From: Zoroaster sp. YZ-2022
Lineage: Eukaryota; Echinodermata; Asteroidea; Forcipulatida; Zoroasteridae
Assembly (NCBI GenBank): GCA_029582265.1
Contig: CM055816.1
Span: 1,888,992-1,952,991 of the forward strand
DNA: 64,000 nt
Direction: 5' to 3'
Positions 25,561 through 34,572 of the stretch are shown in pieces; position 1 is the first letter of the stretch; each line of letters starts with the position of its first letter. The notes under the pieces are model-generated. The model ran no database searches. It saw only the letters and a program-made list of their open reading frames with translations, and was not told where the DNA came from. Made by a program: the position numbers and the translations under genes.

Positions 25561-25778
25561 TTATTATGATTGTTTGAAAATGTGACGTGGGCAATTGGAG
25601 AGGAGAACCAGGATTTTCAGGGAGCCCTGGAGGTATACAAGTCCCTTTGCCCACATTGAATCTGCCAGTGACCTTGTGAAAGTATTGCATTTGACACAGT
25701 GATGACGTACCTCAGACTGACTCACTGGATCTCTTCTAAACCCAGTCAAAAAAGCAACTATATTATATTGAAGGAAAT

Positions 25779-26128
25779 TTCTTTCCTTGGGAAATAAACG
25801 ATAATTTCTTTTCAGGTGTTTTTGTGATTTGTAAAACCATCTAGATAATCATAATCATTATGAAGCGTGTCAAAATTAGGACCAGGAAAATTATTTGAAT
25901 TTTGACTGTTACAGTTTAGCTGTTGACCCTGTACAGTGGCGGACCGGGAATGGCAAAGCGCCAACAAAGTGGAGAACAAGTAAGACTAATTGCAGTGATA
26001 CCATGTGAAATTCTCTATTGAGTAGTAATTAATTCTGAAAAGAACTGGAGGTTACAACTCTGTGGAGAAAACACACACACAAGTGTAAGGTAAATTGACA
26101 AGTACGGCCCCTTTGCAGTCGTGTGACA
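25779..26128 (-). repeat. direct duplication, copy 2
   Basis: Second copy of the unit at 25,197, sharing the CAGTGGCGGACCGGGAATGG and TTCTGAAAAGAACTGGAGG stretches with a handful of substitutions. The sequence between the two copies (25,561-25,778) is not repeated. Confidence 0.7.
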
Positions 26129-26640
26129 TATGGTTGGTTCAATATGTGGGAAAATTTAGTAAAATTTAGTTAAATTTTTGTGAAATTATTGCCAAAATTA
26201 ATTTGTCATACAAAGACAGAAATTCAATGAACGAATACGAACAACCTGATTGCATTCTCATTATTTTCTCGACGACACAATGAAATAAGCTGAAACATTA
26301 ACAGATTGGTTTTTATACATAATTATATCTTAGTAAATTAGTATAGATGCATTTACATACATTTTACAACAAGTGTATACTAGTTTTAATATAATTATTA
26401 TAACTTAGAACAAGTATGGGACTTGCTTTTTTTCTGCTGTTGTTAATGCTGCTTTGTCAATTATAACGATGGTGGTCCTATGCCATGAATATTATAATGT
26501 TTCAACCATAGGTAGGCGGAGCGCACATGCGTATTATATGCCTATAGGAAGACCAATTATAAAGCTATTATATGTACATCACATCCACATATCTTTTAAT
26601 GAGCGAGAGATGAGCGGTTTCAGTTAGATCGGACCGGCCA
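26129..26640. other. non-coding, upstream of a probable host promoter
   Basis: AT-rich sequence with no gene. It lies directly upstream of the probable first exon at 26,675-26,820 and would contain its regulatory region. No motif can be assigned beyond the TATA-like site listed separately. Confidence 0.4.
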
Positions 26641-26642
26641 AG

Positions 26643-26651
26643 CATAAAAAG
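26643..26651 (+). promoter_or_regulatory. TATA-like element
   Basis: CATAAAAAG lies about 125 bp upstream of the ATG at 26,775 and would place transcription start near 26,675, giving a 5' untranslated region of about 100 bp. This is a motif match only. Confidence 0.4.
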
Positions 26652-26674
26652 GATACGCAAACCTGGAGTTCCAG

Positions 26675-26820
26675 AAGAAAAAAAATTCGTCGTGGATAGA
26701 GAGTTGTTCCTTACATTTCCTGAGGAGATTGCATCTTGTTTCATCGGTCGACAGGACACTGCATCCTCGACGAGATGACCACCTTGCAATGGATGAGATT
26801 CTTGGTCGTTGTGCTGTGGG
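26675..26820 (+). CDS. probable first exon, signal peptide of a secreted protein
   Basis: The ATG at 26,775 opens MTTLQWMRFLVVVLWG: one Arg before a hydrophobic core FLVVVLW, the layout of a secretory signal peptide. After 15 codons plus one base the sequence meets a consensus splice donor, G|GTAAGTAAC, at 26,821, so the exon ends in phase 1. A TATA-like site lies upstream. Phase-1 exons coding for a secreted, EGF-rich protein begin at 58,729 on the same strand and would join in frame after this exon. The roughly 32 kb between them would be an intron holding the Polinton. The join is inferred and needs transcript evidence. The 5' boundary given here is an estimate from the TATA-like site. Confidence 0.45.
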
Positions 26821-27254
26821 GTAAGTAACATTTGTGAACGGATCCTACAAAAAGAGTCTTTTTTGAGCTCAGTAAAACAAATACAATATATTGTACATTG
26901 AAATTGTTATTGGAAGAGATACATTGATTCGTTTTATGAAAAGGCAGTTTGGCTACTTTCAGACTCATTTTGGAAGATTATATCACATTTTCCCCTATTT
27001 GGTTGTTTAATCAGTGAAAAGTCCGAGATTCATTCGTATACAAAACAATAAAATAAAAAACTGACGTTTGACAGTTTTAGCAGTGTGCTCCATTTTCACA
27101 ATGTACCCTAATTTTAAGCAGTGTACCCGTTTTTCACAATATCCAGTTTTGGGCAGTGTTCCTCTTTTCTTGCAATGTACCCTTTTTAAGAAGTGTGCCC
27201 CCCTTTTCACAATGTACCTTTTTTAGCAGGTTACCCCTATTTACAATGTACCTT
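26821..27254. repeat. degenerate ACAATGTACC tandem repeat, Polinton target
   Basis: From about 27,060 the sequence is a loose tandem repeat of roughly 25-30 bp built on TTTTCACAATGTACCC and AGCAGTGT. The same repeat resumes after the Polinton (44,474-44,770), so the element inserted into this array. Position 27,249-27,254 is the left target-site duplication TACCTT. Confidence 0.6.
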
Positions 27255-27454
27255 AGTAGTATATGTAAATGGGGATCCTGGGCCACCTAGCTGATTTTTT
27301 TTTTAAATGATTTAAAAAAAATATAAATGGATGATTGTCATGAAAGGTCAAGTTTGAATGGTGCACTAGTTGGTTGTTGATGACGTATAGGTGAGATTTA
27401 AAAAAAGAGCTAGGTCAAAGGTCATGTTTTAGCAAGGTGATTAAAAATATATAT
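27255..27454 (+). repeat. Polinton left terminal inverted repeat
   Basis: It begins AGTAGTATATGTAAATGGGG and runs to GCAAGGTGATTAAAAATAT. It matches the complement of 44,261-44,473 apart from scattered changes and a 14-base gap (TTGACGTTTAGAGG is present only in the right copy). Confidence 0.9.
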
Positions 27455-27566
27455 CACAAAAAAGAGAAAGTAAACAAAATAAAAAATAATATTATGTAGA
27501 TTAATAGTAAAAGAGAGTATGGAGAATGTAAAAGAATATGAAATGATGACGCCGGTTTAAAAAAAT

Positions 27567-28428
27567 ATGTCTAGACGACCCATCTTGATGATTGACGATT
27601 TAAAATTTAAAGATTACGATGAAGCTGTAGCTGCGCAAAACAATCACGAAGACAAGGGCTATGATTTTTATTTGAAAATGAAAGTGGGTTATACGTTTAA
27701 AATTTTAATTGACATTTTAGCAGCCATTCAGACGAAGGCCCATTTTAAAGTAGACTAAAACGGATTTTATTATCGCGCGATGGATCAAACGGAAATAATA
27801 TTAATTAATATAGTATTAAATTTAAATGTCAAAAACCAATTGAATTTATGGTTAATTTAAAACATTTACAAAGAATGACTCGTAACATTAAACGAAAAGT
27901 TTCAATAATTATTTACGTTAAAAACGAACGAATTTATATTGAAACTTGCACAGTCGAAATATGTGGTGAAAAAAAACGAGAAATTGACAGCGTGAGCATT
28001 AATACGTCAGTTAGCATAAATTCAATTGGTTTACCAGACGACGATCAAGCTGGTGTTTATAAATATCCTTATATAGTTGAAAGTAGCGATTTTTTAAAAC
28101 TTAAAAAATGTCACAAGTAGGCACGAAAATTTACATAAACATGTTCAATTTAGATTACATTAGTTTTTATAGCGATAACGATAGTTTTTACACCGTAGCT
28201 TTAGAATTAGGTATTTTACCGCCTGGAAAAATACCTACTTATTCTGCCACGTTTGCGGTGACTTTATTTAGCATTTTATTAAAAATTTCATGTTTGGAAA
28301 AATAAATACAATTTTACGCTCCTCATGTAGAAAACTTTCCGTTAAAAATTGCTACGTTGGTAGGTAATTTTGGAAAAATTTCTGCTTATATTAAAGACGA
28401 AAGCTTTTTACAAAACGAAGAAAGCTAA
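27567..28428 (+). pseudogene. PCNA-like sliding clamp, broken
   Basis: Successive open pieces in three frames show the order of a PCNA-type clamp. There is an N-terminal GYTFKILIDILAA (compare the clamp's K-x-x-FK-x-LID start), then NGFYYRAMDQTE, an inter-strand NLKHLQRMTRNIKRKVSI, a middle PYIVESSDFLKL and a C-terminal FYAPHVENFPLKIATLVGN followed by GKISAYIKD. Total span is about 287 codons, close to the usual 260. Breaks: in-frame TAA at 27,756 and 28,303, frameshifts near 27,830 and 28,105. An in-frame ATG at 27,513 is separated from the start by a TAA. In cells PCNA tethers DNA polymerase to DNA; here it would serve the element's PolB. The assignment rests on motif order, not a search. 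Confidence 0.6.
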
Positions 28429-28504
28429 ATTTAAAACCCTCAAAAATATCACCAAAAAAATTTATAAAATAAAACAATATTATGTAGTATTAATAATAAA
28501 AGTG

Positions 28505-28817
28505 ATGGAATTGATAACAAAAACGAAAGTGATCGTTCCCTGCAAATGGTTATTAGTTGGCAAAACAGCCAAGTGTTGTATACTTAGCTCACCAAATGTG
28601 AACTATTGCGCTTTACATCGATGGAAAATAAAATGTGGAAAAAGTCCCCCGACTGAGTGTAGAAGATGTAAAAAAAGGTACAAAAACATCGATAAGTTTA
28701 TGTACGAGCTGTGCAAAGATATTAAATGTGCAAAGTTTTAAGCAGGTAAAAGGAAGAGCTAGACGTTTATTTAATTTAGTGATGATAGAGTTGGTTGAAA
28801 AGACTCTACGTTTATAG
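28505..28817 (+). pseudogene. cysteine-rich zinc-binding-like protein, frameshifted
   Basis: From the ATG at 28,505 the frame has Cys at residues 13, 24, 25, 35, His 38, and then a C-x2-C pair at 52/55 (ECRRC). After an A7 run at 28,670-28,676 the frame is lost. A shifted frame continues with KGTKTSISLCTSC, a second C-x2-C, and a basic tail to 28,817. Two Cys/His clusters of this kind would bind one or two zinc ions. Function is unknown; DNA or protein binding is plausible. The frame change at a homopolymer could be a true mutation or a sequencing error. It follows the clamp gene on the same strand. Confidence 0.55.
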
Positions 28818-28819
28818 CG

Positions 28820-28915
28820 GCTAAAAATTATAATTATACGGCGGAGGAGCGTTTGAAGCAAGCGCCGGCGTAGCTCGCGTATCCTCGTTAAATCTGGATT
28901 TGTTTACACTAAAGT
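28820..28915. other. GC-rich spacer between convergent genes
   Basis: A short GC-rich patch (GGCGGAGGAGCG, AGCGCCGGCGTAG) lies between the plus-strand cysteine-rich gene and the minus-strand two-helix gene. On the minus strand one frame through it ends in APPPYNYNF and a stop at 28,821; see findings. Confidence 0.5.
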
Positions 28916-29569
28916 TTATTTTAATTTCATAAGTTTTTCTATAAGATCTTTTTTTTTTTTATCTAAATTAACATCTTGTTTTTCATCGACATTGTCATTT
29001 TTAGCGCTACGCTGCGCAAGCGCTGTGGGTAGAGTCACCGTACGGATATTTTCTTTCATTTGAGAAAATTTACCTCGTTCTTCGCAGATTAAATGAAATT
29101 CTTCTTAGGTAATGACACCGTCTTCGATGGCTTTTGAAACGTGGTTTTCGATCGTGTTGAGTTTAGAGGAAGCTAAAAATTTTATTTCATCGTGTTTTTT
29201 AGCTTTTTTAAATAATTTATATTTCGCGTATCTGAGAGCAAACGCCGCACCACCTAGCACTAAAGCTAAACCTTCTAAAACAAATCCAACCGGCGCTGCT
29301 ATAACGCTGGCGATACTCGCGATTCCGATGGCTCCTGCTCCCATACAGCCCAATTCAGCGAGAGTTTCTACGATACTACAAGCGTTGATGATTTTATTAT
29401 ATTTTGTATACGTTTTCTCGCGTTCGTTTTTCTCTTTTAAAATTTGTTTTTGAATATCGTCGATTTTTTGCAAACGAAATACGTTTACGTTTTTGACATT
29501 GTCAGCTTCTGCTTCGGAAGTATCCTTCATATATCGTATCTCTGGATAAAGTACATTTGTTTTGCTCAT
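28916..29569 (-). pseudogene. coiled-coil plus two hydrophobic helices, one in-frame stop
   Basis: ATG at 29,567-29,569 gives about 217 codons with one internal TAA at 29,105. Residues 1-60 are charged and helical (IDDIQKQILKEKNEREKTY). Residues about 65-112 are glycine/alanine-rich and hydrophobic (MGAGAIGIASIASVIAAPVG, then LEGLALVLGGAAFALRYAKY), enough for two membrane helices. Then comes a charged SSKLNTIENHVSKAIED stretch, the stop, and EEFHLICEERGKF with a lysine-rich end. The coiled-coil plus two-helix shape recalls SLATT-type 2TM proteins, but that is only a shape comparison. I believe similar proteins are common in invertebrate Polintons; function unknown. A T12 run at 28,949-28,960 makes the last 15 codons uncertain. 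Confidence 0.6.
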
Positions 29570-29644
29570 TGTTTTCTATTAATAGTAAAAGATTATATTT
29601 TGTTTTAACTTTTAATCTGCGGGAAAAGTATTAATTGGAATTTT

Positions 29645-30130
29645 TTAAACTTTTATTTCGTAGCATATTCCTGTATTCAAAGCACCAAAAAAAGTAGCTT
29701 GAAAATAGATTTTGATATCATCTCTATAATAATCTGAAATGAAACATATTACACATTCTAAATAACGCGGTTCATTTGAAAAAGAAAATTTACCTCCTTT
29801 AGGGAAACTAATGCGATTATTTCCATATTCATCATCATCATCATCAAATTGTTTACTTTTTACTATAGAATAAGAATTATTTTCACCCATATTCATTTTT
29901 GCATATAATGAATAAAATACTAAATTATCAATATAAAAATTAATTTGATATTCATACCAATAAATTTCAAAGCTTAAATTATTTAAATAATCAAAAGAAG
30001 ATAAATTTAGATTTGGTACAAGTTCACTGGGATTGATATATCCAGTATTTTCAAAGATGATGTTTTTATTGTTATGACTCTTTTCGCTTTTTTGACTATC
30101 GCTACGACTGGGTCCATAAATACTAGCCGT
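29645..30130 (-). CDS. MASIYGPSR-type protein, copy 2, start codon lost
   Basis: Open for 161 codons on the minus strand. It aligns end to end with the neighbouring 159-residue gene: both begin (M/T)ASIYGPSR and end with a (E)A(S/T)FFGALN...IC(F/Y)(N/E)IK block. Here the start codon reads ACG (30,128-30,130) where the paralogue has ATG. The next in-frame ATG would remove about 78 residues. The body has no stop or frameshift and contains an Asp run (DDDDDEY). The beta-rich composition without Cys pairs fits a jelly-roll or fibre-like structural protein, but I cannot assign a function. ACG can serve as a weak start in eukaryotes, so this may be functional or newly inactivated. Confidence 0.6.
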   Translation of the reverse strand, partial: TASIYGPSRSDSQKSEKSHNNKNIIFENTGYINPSELVPNLNLSSFDYLNNLSFEIYWYEYQINFYIDNLVFYSLYAKMNMGENNSYSIVKSKQFDDDDDEYGNNRISFPKGGKFSFSNEPRYLECVICFISDYYRDDIKIYFQATFFGALNTGICYEIKV

Positions 30131-30148
30131 ATTTATTATATAATAAAA

Positions 30149-30628
30149 TTAATTTAACGGTAAACTTTTAATTTTGATATTGAAACAGATTTTAGCGTTT
30201 AGAGCGCCGAAAAAGCTTGCCTCTACAAAAACGTTTACATCATCTTGAGATATGTAGCACATTTCATATTCTAATTGTTGAGCATTTTCGTTAAAAATAA
30301 ATTTATTATCTCGCGATGGAGAAGGAATATGATACGTGTTGACACGAAAGTTTTCTGTCGATGAATGTGAATAAAGACTATTACCTTTAAAAACATTAGT
30401 AAAAATCGAACAATACGTTGGTTGTTGATCAAACATAAAAAAGGGAAGTTTTAACGTCCCGTGCCAACCGAGTATAATGTTAAATCTCGGTAAATTAATT
30501 AATGATATATTTTGTTGAATTTCATCTCTATCGATATAGCCGTGATGTTCGTAAGTGTATGAGTTATTATAATTACCGCTAGATGAAATTTGCGCGTTTG
30601 TTCGACTGGGTCCATAAATACTCGCCAT
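30149..30628 (-). CDS. MASIYGPSR-type protein, copy 1
   Basis: An intact 159-residue gene beginning MASIYGPSRTNAQISSSGNY and ending FVEASFFGALNAKICFNIK plus a short tail. It is the tandem partner of the downstream gene at 29,645-30,130; the two share both ends and diverge in the middle. The predicted character is beta-rich and aromatic-rich, with no membrane segment or signal peptide. It lies 2 bp downstream of the penton-like gene on the same strand, which suggests a shared transcript and perhaps a virion role. Not recognised as a named family. Confidence 0.7.
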   Translation of the reverse strand: MASIYGPSRTNAQISSSGNYNNSYTYEHHGYIDRDEIQQNISLINLPRFNIILGWHGTLKLPFFMFDQQPTYCSIFTNVFKGNSLYSHSSTENFRVNTYHIPSPSRDNKFIFNENAQQLEYEMCYISQDDVNVFVEASFFGALNAKICFNIKIKSLPLN

Positions 30629-30630
30629 AT

Positions 30631-31305
30631 TTATATAATTTCTAGATTTAAAATAATGGGGAAACCGTGATTATTTATGTCTCTACCCTTTGAATCTTTA
30701 ATTTGAAAACTGAATGCGTTAAAAGTACCGGTTTTAAGCTTTTTCATTAATGGATTTTTATATTCTATCCACATACTCTCTCCGAACGATTTGTCTTGTA
30801 ACGGAAAAGCGTTTAAAACAGTACAAGGTTTACCGTTGAAATAATTTTCGGTCGTAGAAATTTGATCGCAATGAACGTATAGAATTTTAAAAAGTTGTAC
30901 ATCAATTGTTTTACTATATTCTCCCACAGTTAGAAATTCGTTGTGAAACCCGAGTAAATTAGCTAACCCGGAAGAAAATTTGACGGATTTGTTTTCTTGA
31001 GTAATATTTAGCAAGAAAAAAACCTGTTTTTTCATTGATGGTGAAAGTGATCCAAGATGCGTCTTTTACTATAATATCGATAATTTCGTTAATGTTGTAA
31101 AGCCCCGATTCGACAAAGTTTACTGCATCTTGTGGCTGACCAACTGTACGATAGATTATTCTTTCTTTTCTACACACATTGTAATATCCCACATGTTAAC
31201 GCTATGTAATGATATCGTAAGATTACCCTTGCGATTATCGACGGCGTCATTTAATTGAACCGACCCGCTATTTTTTTCAATTTCGATTTCGAAGGTGTGA
31301 TACAT
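30631..31305 (-). pseudogene. penton-like minor capsid protein, frameshifted
   Basis: Three overlapping frames cover it. The first starts with MYHTFEIEIEKNSGSVQL at 31,305; the second (to 30,959) reads GLYNINEIIDIIVKDASW; the third ends with LFKILYVHCDQIS, FGESMWIEYKNPL and FSFQIKDSKGRDINNHGF. The pattern of LYV-x-CD followed by a final beta hairpin (I-D-x-x-G-R-x-I) matches the ending of Polinton/adintovirus penton-type single-jelly-roll proteins. Frameshift one lies at about 31,185-31,192; frameshift two lies at the A7 run 31,016-31,022. About 224 codons in total. The penton would occupy capsid vertices. The family call rests on motif order only. Confidence 0.6.
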
Positions 31306-31341
31306 TTTATTATTACAAATTTATAATTATCTTATTATAAA

Positions 31342-32796
31342 ATGTCTTTTCCATTAGCGTTTCAGAGTAATTTATCGAAACGGTATCCGCAATCTGGAAA
31401 TGTTACTCACAATAAAAATTTTAGTGCAAGAGATTTGACGAGTATAGATATTTACATCAATGAGACAGAGTTTTTTAATGTAAAATTCAATCATCCATTT
31501 GAAAATTATGTGTTACCTCACGTCGATAGCAACGATATTGTAAATGATTGGAATTCTAATCCGTTAAAGTTTTATCAGAATCAATTAAATTTTGTAACGT
31601 GGTGTATTACGACTGGGTGTGGAGTGGGTTACGAACATTTGTTTCGTTCAAACTTGATGATTCGTAGTTTTTTTAGATTTCACGTTTATTATCAAATTAG
31701 ACGAATGCTCAAAGAAATGAGCTGTCTGGCGTCTTTTCAAAATGTTTATGACTCGTTTGACAACAATATAAACATAAGTGCGTACAATAGACTATGTAAT
31801 GAATTTCACGTTTCACCAGTGTCAAATTGGAAACAACAAGTAGACAAAAACTCTAATGGATTGGGAACGGCTTATTATTTGAACATCTACGGCTACATTC
31901 CAGTGCCAGGGAAAAACTATGACAATTCAACTTTGTTTCATCAAGACAATAAAAGGATGGATTTTGATAAAGAAAATGTTAATCTTGATAAAGTGAATAG
32001 CGTTAATGATATTGGGGGTTCGTACGTTGTTTAATACATTTCTCAATCTGAAGATGTTCAACAAGCTTGGAATAAATGTATACTCAGTTCGATGACGTCG
32101 ACTCAAACTAAAATTGAAAATTTAGCACTAAAAATAGCTAAAGCAGCACAAGCTCAAGCGACCGCTTCAGATAGTCAACATTTTGAAGTTGCAAGTGCTC
32201 AAGGTTTTACGGCTAGCGGTATAGAACGAATCAACGACTCTATAAGAACGTACGTGTACACGATATTAGGAGCTCAAGCTCTAACAAAAACAGGAATTCT
32301 TGTTCCTGGCAGCGGTTTAGACGCGAAAAAAGAATTTTTAAATTTAGTTGATGCTGAGATCGATTCTCCGGTCGATTTACAATCTTCTATTCAACGATAT
32401 CAAGATAATTTACAATACGCTCGTTCTCAATTAAACTTTGTCATCGGAGAAAATTTATACTTGTTGCCGAGCGACATGAATTTACGAATAGGTACATATG
32501 CAGGATACAACAATAATATTTTAATTGCGACAAATGATTTATCTTTAGGTTCAAATTTATATACAAATTCAGAACTCATTCCTTCACCTTTACAATCGAC
32601 GCTAGCCGCTAAGGTTAGTGAAATTGTTACAAATGACGAAAGTCATCTTGATTCTCCTACCCCTTTAGAAGAATCGAACGATACTCCTCCAGCTAGCCAC
32701 CAAGAAAAAAAAAATGCTTTAATTATTGGTTTTGCGATTTTAAGTGGACTTGGCGTTATGATTTATGAATCTCTACTAGAGTTGTTCTGCATATAA
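31342..32796 (+). pseudogene. large structural-type protein with one in-frame stop
   Basis: From the ATG at 31,342 the frame is open for 484 codons except for a single TAA at 32,032-32,034; the frame is the same on both sides. The first 230 residues contain aromatic and asparagine-rich stretches (FYQNQLNFVTWCITTGCG, FRFHVYYQIRRML). The second half is Ala/Gln-rich and helical (IAKAAQAQATASDSQHFEVA) and ends in a membrane helix (ALIIGFAILSGLGVMIYES). It is divergent from the penton-like gene and convergent with the coiled-coil gene, overlapping it by 34 bp. It is probably a conserved Polinton virion protein but I cannot name it with confidence. Either the stop inactivates it or two shorter proteins are made. 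Confidence 0.6.
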
Positions 32797-33688
32797 GATA
32801 AAATTAAAACACCAACCCCGGTCAAGGCTAGCGACAAATGTTCTGCTGTCCGTGTGACGATGCCAGAAGCTGTTTTAAATAACCAACTTATCACCTTACC
32901 GATAATACTCGGTTAAGCGGCTAAAGCTTTTCTCCGAGTTTTGCTAATACACTCGCTAGATTTTTTAATGTTTTTTGTATCCACTCTTTTACACCGCCGC
33001 TACGCGTAGGTTCTGGTGGGGGCGTTGGTGTAGGTTTTGGCGGCGCAGGTTTTGGTATAGCTGAATTTACAGCATTGCCGATTTTTTCGACGATAAAATC
33101 GATTATAAAACCGATAGCCGTTAATATACTAACGATCGTTATGCCGTGTTCTCTAAATAAAGTTTTAATTTTATCTCCCAACTTAACATCTCTTTCTAAC
33201 ATTTTTTGAAACGTTTCTTTAATTCTATTGATTTGACTACGAAGAACATAATCATGCGCATCTATTTGTTTTGACAAAACTTCTTTGTCATCTTTTAGTT
33301 TTTGCAACTCGCGTTGATCTTTTTCGTCAAGATCAAACCCTCTTTTTCCAGCGTCGGAAAATAATTCTTGAATATCAGATATTTTGTTATTGACTGTTTT
33401 TAATTTAGTTAAAAGATCTAATTGTTCACCTCGATTTCTAGTCATGATTTCATTGAGTGCTAACACTTCTCGCCATGGAATGTTTAATTGCGTTTGAGTT
33501 TCTCGATCTCTCGAAAGCGCCATTTTAATAGCTTCATTTACTTGTATTGATTTTTCCACACGTTGTCTCGGTATAGAAGGTAACCTTCTACCACTCGTTT
33601 GAGCGGCTGGCTCTACCACCGGTTTTTCTGATTCATTTATAACATTTATTATAGCTTTTTCACTTTCGCTAAAATGGTAAAAAATCAT
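32763..33688 (-). pseudogene. coiled-coil membrane protein, 3' end frameshifted
   Basis: The first 255 codons are open (stop at 32,921). They have a basic, proline-rich N terminus, a long coiled coil (about residues 85-165, LDLLTKLKTVNNKISDIQEL), a hydrophobic helix GITIVSILTAIGFIIDFIVE, a Pro-rich linker PKPAPPKPTPTPPPEP and GGVKEWIQKTLKNLASVLAK. In another frame the sequence goes on as PSIIGKVISWLFKTASGI and LALTGVGVLILSYM, a second and third hydrophobic segment, to a stop at 32,763. A shift near 32,920-32,935 and a TAA at 32,913 separate the parts. I believe the shape is common among invertebrate Polinton proteins of unknown role. It may be membrane-active during entry or assembly, which is speculation. 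Confidence 0.6.
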
Positions 33689-33690
33689 TT

Positions 33691-34074
33691 TTAGTTAAAC
33701 CGCGTATTGAACTTATTTTTAAAAAATGCACCTTTTTTTGGCTTATTAGATAGACGTATTACTTTACCACCTTTTAAAAAATAAAGCACACCCACTCCTT
33801 TTTCATTTCGTTCATACTTGAAATCATTATAGTCTTTTGTAACGTCTTCATAGCCTATACTTTTATAAAAATCATCGACTATAGTTTTACGGAGTTCATT
33901 TGTTTGAGATAAAGGTATGTGACTAAAAGTTGTTTCTTCTTCTCTCAACTGGGTGTTGATGTTATCATCTTCAATATATTCATCATTAGCTAATTCAAAA
34001 TTTTCATCTTCATCATCTTCGGGGTAATTATACGCTGTATCCGTCTCGATGAAGAGGTTTCTTCCTTCTGCCAT
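33691..34074 (-). CDS. 127-residue acidic protein, unknown
   Basis: Intact. The first 50 residues are strongly acidic (NYPEDDEDENFELANDEYIE). The second half is basic and holds NELRKTIVDDFYKSIGYE, then a glycine-rich GVGVLYFLKGGKVIRLSNK and a KKGAFFKNKFN end. No membrane segment or Cys cluster. It sits 2 bp upstream of the coiled-coil gene on the same strand and just downstream of the membrane protein gene at 34,099, implying co-transcription. Not recognised; a scaffold or capsid accessory role is a guess. Confidence 0.65.
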   Translation of the reverse strand: MAEGRNLFIETDTAYNYPEDDEDENFELANDEYIEDDNINTQLREEETTFSHIPLSQTNELRKTIVDDFYKSIGYEDVTKDYNDFKYERNEKGVGVLYFLKGGKVIRLSNKPKKGAFFKNKFNTRFN

Positions 34075-34098
34075 TTTATAATTACTTTAAATTTTTAT

Positions 34099-34517
34099 TT
34101 AATTAATATACCTATAACTCACGTAGCCCACTATACTCATCCCTAAAATAATGAATAGTATTTTTAGCGTTTTTTGATCTTCGCTAAGAACGTAAAAACC
34201 TCAAGTTGGGGTTCGTTGTATAAATCTGTTGGTAAATCAAACTGTTCGCCGGTGATGTTATAATATTCATTCATCGCATCGTCAATGTTATTAAACGTTT
34301 TGTTAGCGTTTGATTCTTTTAATAATTGATCATTTATTAAATCTAGATATTTTGAGCGCTCTATATTAAATTTGTCTCTGGCTTTTGTAAGTTGTTCTAG
34401 CGCTAAATCGTGTCTTTTTTTTTCTTCATGAGCACATTGAGAACATAAAATATTTCCTCCGCTAAAAGCCAACGCATTGACGACCGCACCGCCAATCATC
34501 ATCGCTACACTCACCAT
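34099..34517 (-). pseudogene. small two-helix protein, C-terminus frameshifted
   Basis: From the ATG at 34,515-34,517 the frame gives 117 residues: an N-terminal hydrophobic glycine-rich segment (MVSVAMMIGGAVVNALAFSG), a basic helical part (EEKKRHDLALEQLTKARDKF) and an acidic NNIDDAMNEYYNITGEQF. It ends at 34,164. Immediately after, in another frame, lies a good membrane helix (LFIILGMSIVGYVSYRYIN) ending at 34,099, 24 bp before the next gene. The frames would join near 34,195, so the original protein probably had a membrane helix at each end. Function unknown; I believe related proteins occur in other invertebrate Polintons. Confidence 0.6.
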
Positions 34518-34572
34518 TTTACTTTTTCTTTAAACAAATTTTATTTTATTTTATAATTGTTAAATATAAAAT

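Noticed and set aside
29112..29453. 113-codon plus-strand frame opposite the two-helix gene
   Set aside because: Shadow of the minus-strand coding sequence; no start context or neighbours support it.
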